A stretch of DNA of 55,038 nucleotides from Halorubrum amylolyticum (GCF_004114995.1 NZ_SDJP01000022.1:1-55038); one strand, 5' to 3'. Shown: positions 33,057 through 41,830, counted from the stretch's first letter. Notes: generated from the sequence alone by a model not told the origin. Program-made: numbers and translations.

Positions 33057-35582
33057 ATGGCTGATTGCCGCCTCTGTGATCTCCCGACTCCGGACTCACC
33101 TATCAGGGCTGCCGATATCGATGGGGAGTTCTGTTGTCGCGGCTGCTTGGAGGTGGCCCGTCGCCTTGACGACTTGGAGCGCATGACGGATGCGGGCGGG
33201 GTCGGGACGGACTCAGGGCCGGTGAGAGATTCGACGACCGAAAGCCCCGGATCAGCAACTGAGACGGCACGTCCGTCGGGCGCCACCGAGGCCTATCTGG
33301 CGGTCGACGGGATGCACTGTACGACCTGCGAGGCGTTTCTCGGACTACGCGGTGACGACCAAGCCGGCATCCACACCGTGGAAGCGAACTACGGCACCGA
33401 GACCGCCCGCGTCGTCTACGATCCGGGGGAGATCCAACGGCCTGCCCTCCCGGAGGCGCTCTCCGGTTACGGCTACACCCTCCGATTTCGAGACGCGATA
33501 TCGGCAGACAACGATGCGGCCGCCGGTGACTCCCGCACGTCCTCGCGGAACGATCGGTCGGTCGAGCGACTCGTCGTCGGCGGCTTCCTCGCGATGCTGA
33601 TCATGCCGTGGTACGTCCTCTCGCTGTACCCGAGGTATCTCGGTGTGGAGACGAACGTCCTCGCAATCGATACGACCACGGCGGTCGGGTGGTACCTTCC
33701 GCTGGCGTTCATCGCGCTCCTCACGACCGTGCTGTTAGCGTACACGGGCGCGCCGCTCCTCCGAGGTGCGTACGTAAGTGTTCGAGCACGTCGGCCGAAC
33801 ATGGACCTCCTCGTTGCGGTTGCCGCGCTGTCAGCGTACGCGTACAGTACCCTCGCGCTCGCGACCGGCGGCACGCACCTGTACTACGACGTCACCGTCG
33901 CCGTCGTGATGGTCGTCTCGCTCGGTCGGTACTACGAGCGACGAGTCCGATCGCAGGCGACCGATCTCCTCGAGACCGTCACGGCCGCTCGCGTCGAAAC
34001 GGCCACGCGGATCACCGAAACCGGATCGGAAACCGTCCCGATCGGGGAGCTGGAACCGGACGATCGGGTTCGGGTCGCACCGGGCGAACGCGTGCCGATC
34101 GACGGCACCGTGATAGAGGGAACCACCGACGTCGACGAGTCCGTGATCACCGGGGAATCGCTCCCGGTGCACAAGCAACCCGGTGAGACCGTAATCGGCG
34201 GTGCGACCCTTCTCGGCGATATCGGTCGAGCCGACAAGGGGGAAGCCGAGGGGAACGGGCTGGCCGGTGCGATCGTGATACGGGTCGGTGAGGACGCGGA
34301 GAGCACCGCGGATCGCCTCGCCGCCGCGCTCTGGGAGGTCCAGACCGCCACTCCGGGGATCCAGCGGTTCGTCGATAGGCTCGCGACGGCCTTCGTCCCG
34401 GTCGTGCTCACACTCGGGCTGCTCGTCGCCGGCTGGCAACTCGCGACCGGGGGTACAGTCGCCGCCGCGATGCTCGCCGGACTGACCGTTCTCGTCGTCT
34501 CGTGTCCGTGCGCGATGGGACTCGCGACGCCGCTCGCTGTCTCCGGGGGGTTGCGCGACGCGCTCGACCGCGGCGTGGTCGTCACAGACGCCTCGATGTT
34601 CGAGGTTGCACAGGAGGCGGAGACGGTTGTGTTCGATAAAACTGGGACGCTCACCGCCGGAGAGATGCGCGTCAGCGCGACGTACGGCGACGCCCGGACG
34701 CTCCGGCGTGCCGCCGCGGTCGAACGCCGTGCCGATCATCCGGTCGCGGACGCGATTCGGGAGGCGGCTGCCGACGATCGGCCGACCGACGTCCACGCCA
34801 CTGAGGCGCCGATAGTCGAATCGTTCACCTATCACCCAGGTTCCGGGGTCTCTGGATTGCTCGTCGAGGAAGCTCCCGACAGATCGGGTCCTCAATCGAG
34901 TGGGACACGCGTCGTCGTAGGGACCGCCGCGCTCGTCGAACGGGAGTGTGGGCCGGTCCCCGAAGAACTACGGGAGGACGTCGACGCCATCTCGGAACAG
35001 GGTACGCTACCGATCGTAGTGGGATGGAACGGCGCGGCCCGTGGGGTGATTGCCGTCGAGGACCGCGAACGAACGGGCTGGACGACGACGCTGGAAGCGT
35101 TCGCCGACCGAGAGGTGGTCGTCTTGACCGGCGACAAGGGCCCTCGTGCCGATCGGTTCCGGGACCATTCCGCGGTGGACGAGGTCTTCGCTGGCGTGCC
35201 GCCAGATGGAAAGCTCGAGGCGCTCCGCGGGTTCGCGTCCGCCGGCCCCACCGTGATGGTCGGCGACGGAACCAACGACGCGCCGGCGCTCGCGGCGGCC
35301 GACCTCGGGATCGCGATGGGCGACGGGACGGCTCGCGCCATCGAGGCTGCAGACGTCGTGATCGCCGACGAGGACCTCCGAGCGGTCGAGATCGTCTTCG
35401 ACCTCGCGGCTGGGACACGGCGGCGCATCCGTGAGAACGTGGCCTGGGCGCTGTGTTACAACGCGGTGGCCATTCCGCTGGCGGTCCTCGGAGCACTCAA
35501 CCCCTTCTACGCCGCGCTGGCAATGGCCGCAAGCAGCGGCGTCGTCGTGACGAACTCGACGCGCTCGGTGCTGCGGGATTAA
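33057..35582 (+). CDS. P1B-type copper ATPase (CcoI/FixI-like)
   Basis: An 841-residue pump. Residues 1-40 have a cysteine domain (CRLCDLP and FCCRGCLEVARRL), as in ATPases that supply heme-copper oxidases. An HMA domain with DGMHCTTCEAFL follows, then eight membrane helices with the CPC motif in VSCPCAMGLATPLAVSGGL. The catalytic Asp is in FDKTGTLTAGEM, and the hinge is GDGTNDAPALAAADLGIA. All needed residues are present. It likely exports Cu(I) or loads it into the copper enzymes encoded here (CuA subunit II, NirK, multicopper oxidase, halocyanin). Operator immediately upstream. Confidence 0.93.
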   Translation: MADCRLCDLPTPDSPIRAADIDGEFCCRGCLEVARRLDDLERMTDAGGVGTDSGPVRDSTTESPGSATETARPSGATEAYLAVDGMHCTTCEAFLGLRGDDQAGIHTVEANYGTETARVVYDPGEIQRPALPEALSGYGYTLRFRDAISADNDAAAGDSRTSSRNDRSVERLVVGGFLAMLIMPWYVLSLYPRYLGVETNVLAIDTTTAVGWYLPLAFIALLTTVLLAYTGAPLLRGAYVSVRARRPNMDLLVAVAALSAYAYSTLALATGGTHLYYDVTVAVVMVVSLGRYYERRVRSQATDLLETVTAARVETATRITETGSETVPIGELEPDDRVRVAPGERVPIDGTVIEGTTDVDESVITGESLPVHKQPGETVIGGATLLGDIGRADKGEAEGNGLAGAIVIRVGEDAESTADRLAAALWEVQTATPGIQRFVDRLATAFVPVVLTLGLLVAGWQLATGGTVAAAMLAGLTVLVVSCPCAMGLATPLAVSGGLRDALDRGVVVTDASMFEVAQEAETVVFDKTGTLTAGEMRVSATYGDARTLRRAAAVERRADHPVADAIREAAADDRPTDVHATEAPIVESFTYHPGSGVSGLLVEEAPDRSGPQSSGTRVVVGTAALVERECGPVPEELREDVDAISEQGTLPIVVGWNGAARGVIAVEDRERTGWTTTLEAFADREVVVLTGDKGPRADRFRDHSAVDEVFAGVPPDGKLEALRGFASAGPTVMVGDGTNDAPALAAADLGIAMGDGTARAIEAADVVIADEDLRAVEIVFDLAAGTRRRIRENVAWALCYNAVAIPLAVLGALNPFYAALAMAASSGVVVTNSTRSVLRD

Positions 35583-35675
35583 ATCGAACTACGGCCGTCT
35601 GATGTCGGATCGGGCCGAATCGCGGCCGTTCGATGCTTGACTCGGCCGCCGCGACGTGCTGTTTCGACCCGCCCA

Positions 35676-36365
35676 TCAGACGGTCCGAATGAACCGCCGA
35701 AGGGTTTCGCCGTCCGAGTCGCGAAGCTCGATCACGAACTGTGGCCCGGAGGGGCCGTCGGAGAGCGACTTGCGGGGCGCCGAGACGCTGTACGGCGGCT
35801 CGTCGCTGCTGTCGATCTCCTCACCTCCAGTAAGAAGGACGACGTGGTCGACGCCCTCGGCGGTCTCGAGCTCACAGGTGATCGGATCGCCATCCGTCTC
35901 ACAGACGATGTCAGCGGTCACGTCGCCGCCGTCGGTTCCGAATCCGGACGAGAAGTCGAACAACATCACACCCGGCGCGAGCGTCCCCACGACCGCGACG
36001 ATCACGAGGAACGTCGTGAAGTTGATCTTCGACCCGTGGCGAACTATCTGCCGTATTGCGGGGTTCTCCGCGGTGCGCCGCAGCCGGATTACGGCCGGCA
36101 CGACGAGCAGGTGGGTGAGCGGTCCCCACGCGATCAGGACGAACCCGTAGGCGATCGCGTACCGGAGCGCGATCGCGTCAGTCCAGTAGGCCGTCAGGAC
36201 GTTCCCGCCCATCCACAGGAAGAGCCCGAGGAAAACGAGCGCGCCGCTCTTGAGCCAGCGCCAGACGGGCGTGTTGGAGTAGTAGACGCTCAGAAAGTCC
36301 CGCCAGGCCCGGCGAACGATACCGCCGAGTCGCGTCCGAGGATTCGTTCGAGAGGTGTCGGTCAT
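35676..36365 (-). CDS. Uncharacterised membrane protein of the oxidase operon
   Basis: A 229-residue protein, start MTDTSRTNPRTRLGGIVRRA. Three membrane spans (GALVFLGLFLWMGGNVLTAY, YGFVLIAWGPLTHLLVVPAV, FTTFLVIVAVVGTLAPGVML) are followed by an outside-facing domain of about 95 residues containing two cysteines (CETDGDPITC) that could form a disulfide. I do not recognise it outside haloarchaeal oxidase operons. It lies 47 bases after the subunit I gene on the same strand. A role in assembly or as an extra subunit is inferred from position only. Confidence 0.78.
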   Translation of the reverse strand: MTDTSRTNPRTRLGGIVRRAWRDFLSVYYSNTPVWRWLKSGALVFLGLFLWMGGNVLTAYWTDAIALRYAIAYGFVLIAWGPLTHLLVVPAVIRLRRTAENPAIRQIVRHGSKINFTTFLVIVAVVGTLAPGVMLFDFSSGFGTDGGDVTADIVCETDGDPITCELETAEGVDHVVLLTGGEEIDSSDEPPYSVSAPRKSLSDGPSGPQFVIELRDSDGETLRRFIRTV

Positions 36366-36412
36366 TCTTTGGGGTCGGACAGTGGTTGGTCGGTAGTTCG
36401 GGCGGTCGGCGG

Positions 36413-38137
36413 CTACGCGCCGATCGCCCACAGCTGGGTCAGCAGATACCAGTTCAACACGTAGACAGCCGCGAACACGCCGAGGAAGATTAGACAGAGC
36501 GTGAAGGTTCCGCGGAGTTCCACCGCGTGAACGGGCTCTCCGCCGTCGGCGTGGAGTCCGCCCTCCGGCAGCATTCCGCCGTCGTCGCCGGCGGGGAGTT
36601 GCCGGCCGAACAGCAGCGAGCCGACCGAGACGATGACGAACAGAACCCCGGAGAGGATCGCCAGCAGCGCGAAGATCCCGAAGATCATGAATATCGGAAT
36701 CGCGGCCGAGAGGTTGAACTCCGAGCCGGGGATGTTCCGGACCACTTCGGCGGTCCGGCGCGGCACGCCGTAGAGGATCCCGGCGTACATCAACATCAGC
36801 GTGGCGACGCTCATCGCGGCCCCGTAGGCGTACGGGATCGCGGTCGCCAGCGTGTCCGAAACGAAGTCCCGGCGGAACATCGTTTTAATCACGAAAAGAA
36901 CGAGCCCGAAGAACGCGAGCGTTGTCCCGAGCGCGACGGTGGCGTGGAAGTGGCCCACCGTCGCAAGGGTGTTGTGCCAGGTCATGTTCACCTGGATCTG
37001 GCCCATCACGACGCCGGTGATCCCGCCGAGGAAGCCGAAGAGGATGATGCTGAAAACCGTCGCAGCGAAGACAGGGTTCCGCCACGGCGCGGAGGTGAGC
37101 CAGCCGAAGAGCCCGCCGCCCTGCCCCCGACGTCGGCGGCCGGCCTCGATCCCGGCCGGGATCGCGAACGCGTGAATCATGCTCGCGAAGGCCGCGCCGT
37201 AGAAAGCGTAGGAGGTGTTCCAGATCCGCCACCCGGCGGAGACGCCGGGGTCAACGAGCAGGTGATGGGCTGCCCCCAGATTGATGAAAAAGAGATAGAG
37301 AATGAACGCTGTCCTGGAGACTTTTTCGGAGACGACGACGGCACCCCCCACGACGTGGGTGAGGAAGTACCACACCGTGATCATCGCGAGCAAGTTGATC
37401 TGTTGGGTCCCGTGGCCGACGATCCAGTAGAGCTGCCGGTAGATCCCTGGATCTACCGAGGCGATGAGGTCGACACGCCAGGCGAGCGCGTACGCGAACG
37501 CGGCGATCCCGCCGAGAATCGCTTCGACGGCGATGATCCCGGTGACGAACGCGCCGAACGCGACGAGCGGGAGCGTTCGTCGGCTGTCGCGGGTCTCCAT
37601 CCAAATCGTCGCGAAGAACGGGAGCGCCGCGATCGTGGCCCCGAGCAGGAAGACGATCGCCGTGCCGTAGAACCACGGCGTGACAGGGAGTGGGACGTAC
37701 GCCGTCAAAAGCGGTGCTTCGTTCGGTGCCTCGGACAGCCAGATGGAGGCGTTCACACCGATCGCGCCGGCGATCATGGTGAGCCACCCGACGGTCGCAA
37801 GCCGCCGAAGCGGGAGCTTCCGACCGAGCACCATTGGGCCGCCGACGTAGAGGACGGCGATCTCCATGAACACCATCCAGAAGATGAGCAGGTTCCACGC
37901 GTGTATGCTCAGGTGCGTGTAGTAGCTGCTCGGATCGAGCAGCCCGATGAACTCCCAGCGCGTCATCGCGACGGAGAAGGCGAAGCTCCCGCCGACAGCG
38001 AGCGCGATCACCGCGGTCAGCCCGAAGAGCTTCACGTAGTTCTCCACGGACCGATGGACGTCGAGTCCGGTCACCGAGCACGTCCGGAAGCCGTCCGCGT
38101 CGTAGTCGTTCCCGAACAGGGAGGTGCTCACCGACAT
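36413..38137 (-). CDS. Heme-copper oxidase family subunit I without the active-site tyrosine; candidate NO reductase
   Basis: A 574-residue protein with about 13-14 membrane spans. Heme and copper ligands: His79 in THLSIHAWNLL, His242 in WIVGHGTQQINLL, His291-His292 in NLGAAHHLLVD, and His396/His398 in VGHFHATVALG. Oxygen-reducing enzymes have a Tyr four residues after the first CuB His (HPxVY); here that residue is Gln246 (HGTQQ). This fits NO reductases related to the oxidase families (eNOR-like) better than an oxidase. NirK is nearby and no qNOR/cNOR gene is visible. Start at ATG 38137, one base after subunit II ends. Confidence 0.82.
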   Translation of the reverse strand: MSVSTSLFGNDYDADGFRTCSVTGLDVHRSVENYVKLFGLTAVIALAVGGSFAFSVAMTRWEFIGLLDPSSYYTHLSIHAWNLLIFWMVFMEIAVLYVGGPMVLGRKLPLRRLATVGWLTMIAGAIGVNASIWLSEAPNEAPLLTAYVPLPVTPWFYGTAIVFLLGATIAALPFFATIWMETRDSRRTLPLVAFGAFVTGIIAVEAILGGIAAFAYALAWRVDLIASVDPGIYRQLYWIVGHGTQQINLLAMITVWYFLTHVVGGAVVVSEKVSRTAFILYLFFINLGAAHHLLVDPGVSAGWRIWNTSYAFYGAAFASMIHAFAIPAGIEAGRRRRGQGGGLFGWLTSAPWRNPVFAATVFSIILFGFLGGITGVVMGQIQVNMTWHNTLATVGHFHATVALGTTLAFFGLVLFVIKTMFRRDFVSDTLATAIPYAYGAAMSVATLMLMYAGILYGVPRRTAEVVRNIPGSEFNLSAAIPIFMIFGIFALLAILSGVLFVIVSVGSLLFGRQLPAGDDGGMLPEGGLHADGGEPVHAVELRGTFTLCLIFLGVFAAVYVLNWYLLTQLWAIGA

Positions 38138-38138
38138 A

Positions 38139-38681
38139 CTATTCCTCCACCACGGTGAAGCGACCATGCATCGTTCGGTGTCCCTGTCCACAGAACTCGT
38201 TACAGATGACGTGGTAGGTGCCCGCTTCGTCGAAGGTCATCGGAATCACCCACTCAGAGCCGGGAAACACCTGGAGGTTGATCTGCTTGTTCAGGTTCTC
38301 TTCCGGCCTGACCGAGAAACCGTGTTGGACGTCGTAGGCACCGAGATGGATGTCGTACTCCCGTCCTACCTCAAGGACCGCTGGAAGCCCGTCCCAGTTG
38401 AATCGCATCGCCCCGATGTACACGTCGTCATTGGGTGGGATCAGTCCGTCTTCGGTCTCTTCGGCAGCCTCTTTGTATTCGCCGACGCGTTCTTGGTACC
38501 GATCTGGATCGACGTCGTACGTCGTACCGATCGGGTTTTGGTCCCCAAACTGAGTGAAGCCGGCCATCCACGTGAAGATGCCGAGCGACCACGCACCTAC
38601 AAGTCCCAGCCAGACGCTTTCCCGGCGGTTTATCGGAGAGTTCCACCAATCGTCGTCCGGATCATCAAGCGGATCACTCAT
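38139..38681 (-). CDS. CuA-containing subunit II
   Basis: A 180-residue protein with one N-terminal membrane anchor (VWLGLVGAWSLGIFTWMAG) and an external cupredoxin domain. The CuA ligands are complete: His120 in YDVQHGFSV and Cys160, Glu162, Cys164, His168 and Met171 in CNEFCGQGHRTM. It takes electrons from halocyanin or a similar carrier and passes them to subunit I. Stop and subunit I start are one base apart, so they are translationally linked. The gene begins 7 bases after the small membrane protein gene upstream. Confidence 0.92.
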   Translation of the reverse strand: MSDPLDDPDDDWWNSPINRRESVWLGLVGAWSLGIFTWMAGFTQFGDQNPIGTTYDVDPDRYQERVGEYKEAAEETEDGLIPPNDDVYIGAMRFNWDGLPAVLEVGREYDIHLGAYDVQHGFSVRPEENLNKQINLQVFPGSEWVIPMTFDEAGTYHVICNEFCGQGHRTMHGRFTVVEE

Positions 38682-38688
38682 ACGAAAG

Positions 38689-38844
38689 TCACCTCACGGG
38701 TACCGAGAGGAGGTCGAGGAGTCCCCAGCCGACGTACGCCACGAGGAAAAACACCACTGCGGCCGCAGCCAGTAGCCAGATGCGATTGTATAGGCGTTGC
38801 ATCGCCGGAACATCACCGCTGTCGTGTGTCGGTTCGTTGCTCAT
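38689..38844 (-). CDS. Small membrane protein, first gene of the oxidase operon
   Basis: A 51-residue frame from the ATG at 38844: MSNEPTHDSGDVPAMQRLYN, then one membrane span RIWLLAAAAVVFFLVAYVGW and a short tail. It is too short for most gene callers. It ends 7 bases before subunit II, in the same direction, and the operator at 38894-38905 is upstream. Small single-span subunits accompany ba3-type and other haloarchaeal oxidases (CbaD/CbaE), so a minor subunit is likely. Confidence 0.72.
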   Translation of the reverse strand: MSNEPTHDSGDVPAMQRLYNRIWLLAAAAVVFFLVAYVGWGLLDLLSVPVR

Positions 38845-38893
38845 TGGTCACTCACGTGGCCTGATACACAGATGATCATGCTGAGTGTTCTCA

Positions 38894-38905
38894 CGCACAT
38901 GTTCG
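38894..38905. promoter_or_regulatory. Operator before the oxidase operon
   Basis: CGCACATGTTCG, one base from perfect. Its centre is 55.5 bases before the start at 38844, so a leader of about 10 bases is likely. It lies 10 bases after the end of the CtaB gene. Confidence 0.65.
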
Positions 38906-38914
38906 CTGCCGAAT

Positions 38915-40276
38915 TCACAGCGCAAACGTTTCGACGAGAATCGCCACGAGAACGGCGCCGAGGAAAACGTTCGAGGCGTAGAAGCTTCGATAGGCAGCGG
39001 CCCGTTCGTCGTCGGATCCTCGTTGATCGATATCGTATTGTTTGACGACGCTTCGAACGAATAGCGCTCCGAACACCGTCGTGGTGAGCGCGTAGAGGAC
39101 ACCTAGGTCAGTCGTGGCCCCCAATAGCACCGCAGCGATCAGCGTGACTCCGAGCCAAGCAAGAATCCGCTGGCGCGCGGTCCGTACACCGGCCACGACC
39201 GGTAACATCGGATACTCCGCTCGAGCGTAGTCCTCACGGTGGGCGATCGCGAGATTGTAGAAGTGTGCCGGGGTCCAACAGCAGACGACGAGCGCGAGGA
39301 GAACGGCAGAGAGGCCGATGCTCCCGGTCACGGCGGCGTACCCGATCAACGCGGGCAGCGCCCCGGATCCGCCGCCGATGACGGTGTTCCACCGGGTTGT
39401 CGGCTTCAACAGAACCGTGTAGACGTACGCGTAATAGACGATCGCTGCCGCCGTGAGCGCGGCCGTGAGCATGTTCACAAAAACGACCAGCATCGCCATC
39501 GAAACGATGCCAAGAGCGACGCCGAAGCCGATCGCACGTTGAACGCCGACCCGATCGGTCGCGATCGGCCGATCCGAAGTCCGTCTCATTTTCCGATCGC
39601 GGTCACGCTCGTACACGTGATTGAATGTCCCCGCCGCACCGATAGCGAGGATCCCACCTCCGAGCGTCACAACAACGGTCACGCCGCTCAGTTTGGCGCC
39701 GGTCGCGACAGCGAGGCCCATTCCCGCCAGCGCAAGCAGGCACAACAGCCACATCAACCGGGGCTTGGTCAACTCGAGATACGCCCGAACCCGGTCGCGA
39801 ACCTGGTCCGAACCGTTTTCGGGTGCTGGTGGGTGAATGTCCTCGGTAGACGCGATCGGTGGCACGTGGTCGTCTGGCCCGTTTAGAGAATCGTCACTGG
39901 ATGGTACGCCCGCGGTCGTCTCCACTCTGATCACGAGTGTCACGAGGAGGACAGTGAACACCGCGATTCCGCCCAGCAGGTGGAGTCCACCGTCGAACGG
40001 CACCATTTCGGTTTGCCCCGCGAGTCCGATCCCGGCTTGTACCAAATACGTGATCAACACGGCGATCGTTCCGATGCGGACCCCGCGCGAGGTCGCCGTT
40101 TGGTGCGCAAGAAGGGTCGTGACGGTGAGCAGAATCCCAACAGCCACGGCGGAGGCGTGGTGAACGAAGACGACTGCGGAGCCGACGCCCGTCGCGGCGG
40201 TCGCTCCAAGTGCAACGAGCAGGTACGTCCCCACGACTGACCAGATCAAAAGCGCCGTCAGCCGTGATCGATCCAT
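38915..40276 (-). CDS. ctaB: Heme O synthase (protoheme IX farnesyltransferase) with CtaA-like N-terminal half
   Basis: A 453-residue membrane protein. Residues 1-120 have four spans like half of heme A synthase CtaA (VGSAVVFVHHASAVAVGILL, GGLHLLGGIAVFTVLLV). Residues about 155-453 are the CtaB/UbiA prenyltransferase: LTKPRLMWLLCLLALAGMGL, the first Asp-rich motif NHVYERDRDRKMRRT, SDRPIATDR, and TPAHFYNLAIAHREDYARAE. It makes heme O from protoheme, needed for oxidases carrying heme O or A. This fusion is usual in haloarchaea. The perfect palindrome at 40314-40325 is centred 43.5 bases upstream. Confidence 0.93.
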   Translation of the reverse strand: MDRSRLTALLIWSVVGTYLLVALGATAATGVGSAVVFVHHASAVAVGILLTVTTLLAHQTATSRGVRIGTIAVLITYLVQAGIGLAGQTEMVPFDGGLHLLGGIAVFTVLLVTLVIRVETTAGVPSSDDSLNGPDDHVPPIASTEDIHPPAPENGSDQVRDRVRAYLELTKPRLMWLLCLLALAGMGLAVATGAKLSGVTVVVTLGGGILAIGAAGTFNHVYERDRDRKMRRTSDRPIATDRVGVQRAIGFGVALGIVSMAMLVVFVNMLTAALTAAAIVYYAYVYTVLLKPTTRWNTVIGGGSGALPALIGYAAVTGSIGLSAVLLALVVCCWTPAHFYNLAIAHREDYARAEYPMLPVVAGVRTARQRILAWLGVTLIAAVLLGATTDLGVLYALTTTVFGALFVRSVVKQYDIDQRGSDDERAAAYRSFYASNVFLGAVLVAILVETFAL

Positions 40277-40313
40277 ACGCTCCAGTCACACTCGATCCCC
40301 GCGTTCCTTATGC

Positions 40314-40325
40314 CGAACATATTCG
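40314..40325. promoter_or_regulatory. Perfect palindromic operator shared by two divergent genes
   Basis: CGAACATATTCG. The centre is 43.5 bases before ctaB (minus, 40276) and 45.5 before the DtxR-type gene (plus, 40365), so one site may serve both promoters. Confidence 0.85.
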
Positions 40326-40364
40326 GAGGTACTTTCATCCCCAGAACGTGTCGAACGCACGATA

Positions 40365-40847
40365 ATGACTCGTGAGTACTCCCAGGCCGCCGTCTGCGAC
40401 TGCGCGCGGCCCACCGCCTGCGTCGATCAGAACGGGGGGCTGTATCTTGTCGCAATCAGGCGCATCGGTACTGGCCGCGACGGTCGGGTTCGTACCGGTG
40501 AGGTGAGCGATCGCCTCGACGTCGCACCGCCAAGCGTGACGGAAATGTTCGACCGACTCGCCGCGGCTGGATTCCTTCGATACGAGAAACGAACGGGAGT
40601 CGTTCTCACTGACCGAGGGAGAGAAGTCGCGCTGGAATTGGAACGGCGCCAGTGTGTCGTCCGAACGTTCTTCCGCTGTCGAACGGGGTTCGACATGCCC
40701 CTTGAAGTGGGCTACCGAATCGGATACATCCTTCCGGACGGCGCGATCGATCGCCTCGGGGTTCTCGTCGACGAGACGCCGACCACGTGCTCTGTGACTC
40801 CGTCGACTGGAGTCGAACAGTGTCCCTTCTCAGAAACCGGGTGTTGA
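40365..40847 (+). CDS. DtxR/MntR-family metal-dependent regulator (copy 2)
   Basis: A 160-residue protein. The extra N-terminus has CDCARPTACVDQN (three cysteines), then the winged helix with YLVAIRRIGTGRDGRVRTGE and LDVAPPSVTEMFDRLAAAGF, and a short second domain ending CSVTPSTGVEQCPFSETGC. The paralogue at 16108 has the same core and cysteine-rich end. The DtxR dimer would bind a metal; the added cysteines could sense redox state or bind soft metal. It is divergent from ctaB and followed by the DUF2249 gene after 69 bases. Confidence 0.85.
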   Translation: MTREYSQAAVCDCARPTACVDQNGGLYLVAIRRIGTGRDGRVRTGEVSDRLDVAPPSVTEMFDRLAAAGFLRYEKRTGVVLTDRGREVALELERRQCVVRTFFRCRTGFDMPLEVGYRIGYILPDGAIDRLGVLVDETPTTCSVTPSTGVEQCPFSETGC

Positions 40848-40867
40848 CTCTCACCATCGATGAATCC

Positions 40868-40879
40868 CGAATACGTTCG
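40868..40879. promoter_or_regulatory. Operator before the small DUF2249 gene
   Basis: CGAATACGTTCG with perfect CGAA/TTCG halves. The centre is 43.5 bases before the ATG at 40917. It would lie inside the gene if the earlier ATG at 40860 were used. Confidence 0.7.
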
Positions 40880-40916
40880 GGGGAACACGCACCTCCTCAC
40901 CGAGGCACACACAGAT

Positions 40917-41150
40917 ATGGCCACTGAGCGACCTGAGGCCGGTCGGCACCTGGACGTCCGAGATATCGATGGCGAACCGTTCGGAGACATCATGGCCGAG
41001 CTCGAAGCGCTCCCCGACGACGAGACGCTACTGTTGATCAACAGCTTCGAACCGGAGCCGTTGTATGAGGTCCTCGAAGAACGCAGCTTTCAGTACGAAA
41101 CGACGTCTGACGGGGCCGACGTGTGGTATATCGAGATCCGACACGAGTGA
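40917..41150 (+). CDS. Small DUF2249 protein, copy 2
   Basis: A 77-residue one-domain protein: HLDVRDIDGEPFGDIMAELE, LLLINSFEPEPLYEVLEERS and VWYIEIRHE. The FEPEPLY loop is the DUF2249 hallmark. The earlier ATG at 40860 adds 19 residues that read through the palindrome, so I use the ATG at 40917. It has its own promoter between the DtxR-type and peroxiredoxin genes, each with an operator. Confidence 0.85.
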   Translation: MATERPEAGRHLDVRDIDGEPFGDIMAELEALPDDETLLLINSFEPEPLYEVLEERSFQYETTSDGADVWYIEIRHE

Positions 41151-41224
41151 CCTAATTTCGAGAAATCTGTCGATTCCCAACATGACCGCTTTAGAACCGG
41201 TACCCACGTGGATTCGATTCTCTC

Positions 41225-41236
41225 CGAACATGTTCG
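41225..41236. promoter_or_regulatory. Perfect palindromic operator before the peroxiredoxin gene
   Basis: CGAACATGTTCG, perfect. The centre is 45.5 bases before the ATG at 41276, supporting that start over the one at 41252. Confidence 0.85.
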
Positions 41237-41275
41237 TGTAAAGCTTATCCTTTGGCAAACAAGAAATGTATCCTG

Positions 41276-41755
41276 ATGGTTCAACGTTCAGATACTGCAC
41301 CGCTGTTCACCGCGACGCGTGGAACGAGTGATCACGAGACGTTCGAATTGGAAGACCACCTGGGTGAAGGACCGACTGTGCTCGCGTTTTTCCCGGGCGC
41401 GTTCACGCCGCCGTGTACGAATGAAATGGTCGCGCTTCAAGACAATCTCGAAGCCTTCCGAGAGGCCGGAGCGACGGTCTTCGGCGTGAGCGCCGATTCA
41501 CCGTTCTCTCAGGGTGCCTTCCGCGACGAACACGGAATCGAGTTCGATCTCGTTAGCGACATGAGCGGTGACGTGATCCAGCAGTACGGCCTTGAGATCG
41601 ATATCGAAGAGCTCGGACTGTACGGGATCGCGAACCGAGCAGTCTTCATACTCGATGAGACGGGGACGGTGACGTATCGCTGGGTCGCAGACGATCCAAC
41701 AAATGAGCCGGATTACGAGGAACTGCTCGAGGCCGTGAAGACGGCAACCGAGTAG
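41276..41755 (+). CDS. AhpC/TSA-family peroxiredoxin
   Basis: A 159-residue thioredoxin-fold protein. VLAFFPGAFTPPCTNEMVAL carries the peroxidatic Cys in the PxxxTxxC context, followed by TVFGVSADSPFSQGAFRDEH and GIANRAVFILDETGTVTYRW. No second resolving Cys is evident, so a 1-Cys mechanism or external reductant is likely. It removes peroxide and perhaps peroxynitrite, relevant to NO exposure. A dead partial copy is at 14781-15061. Start at the ATG 41276, fixed by the operator. Confidence 0.92.
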   Translation: MVQRSDTAPLFTATRGTSDHETFELEDHLGEGPTVLAFFPGAFTPPCTNEMVALQDNLEAFREAGATVFGVSADSPFSQGAFRDEHGIEFDLVSDMSGDVIQQYGLEIDIEELGLYGIANRAVFILDETGTVTYRWVADDPTNEPDYEELLEAVKTATE

Positions 41756-41830
41756 AGCGATCCACTACGACAGACAGATCCTTGCTCATGATCGCGTAAT
41801 TCTCCTTCCAAGGGTACTCTGGATTTAACT

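Noticed and set aside
36527..38158. 543-codon plus-strand frame opposite the heme-copper subunit I
   Set aside because: Its Arg/Glu/Pro-rich sequence with no hydrophobic core is the antisense of a membrane protein gene, and the minus-strand gene is certain.
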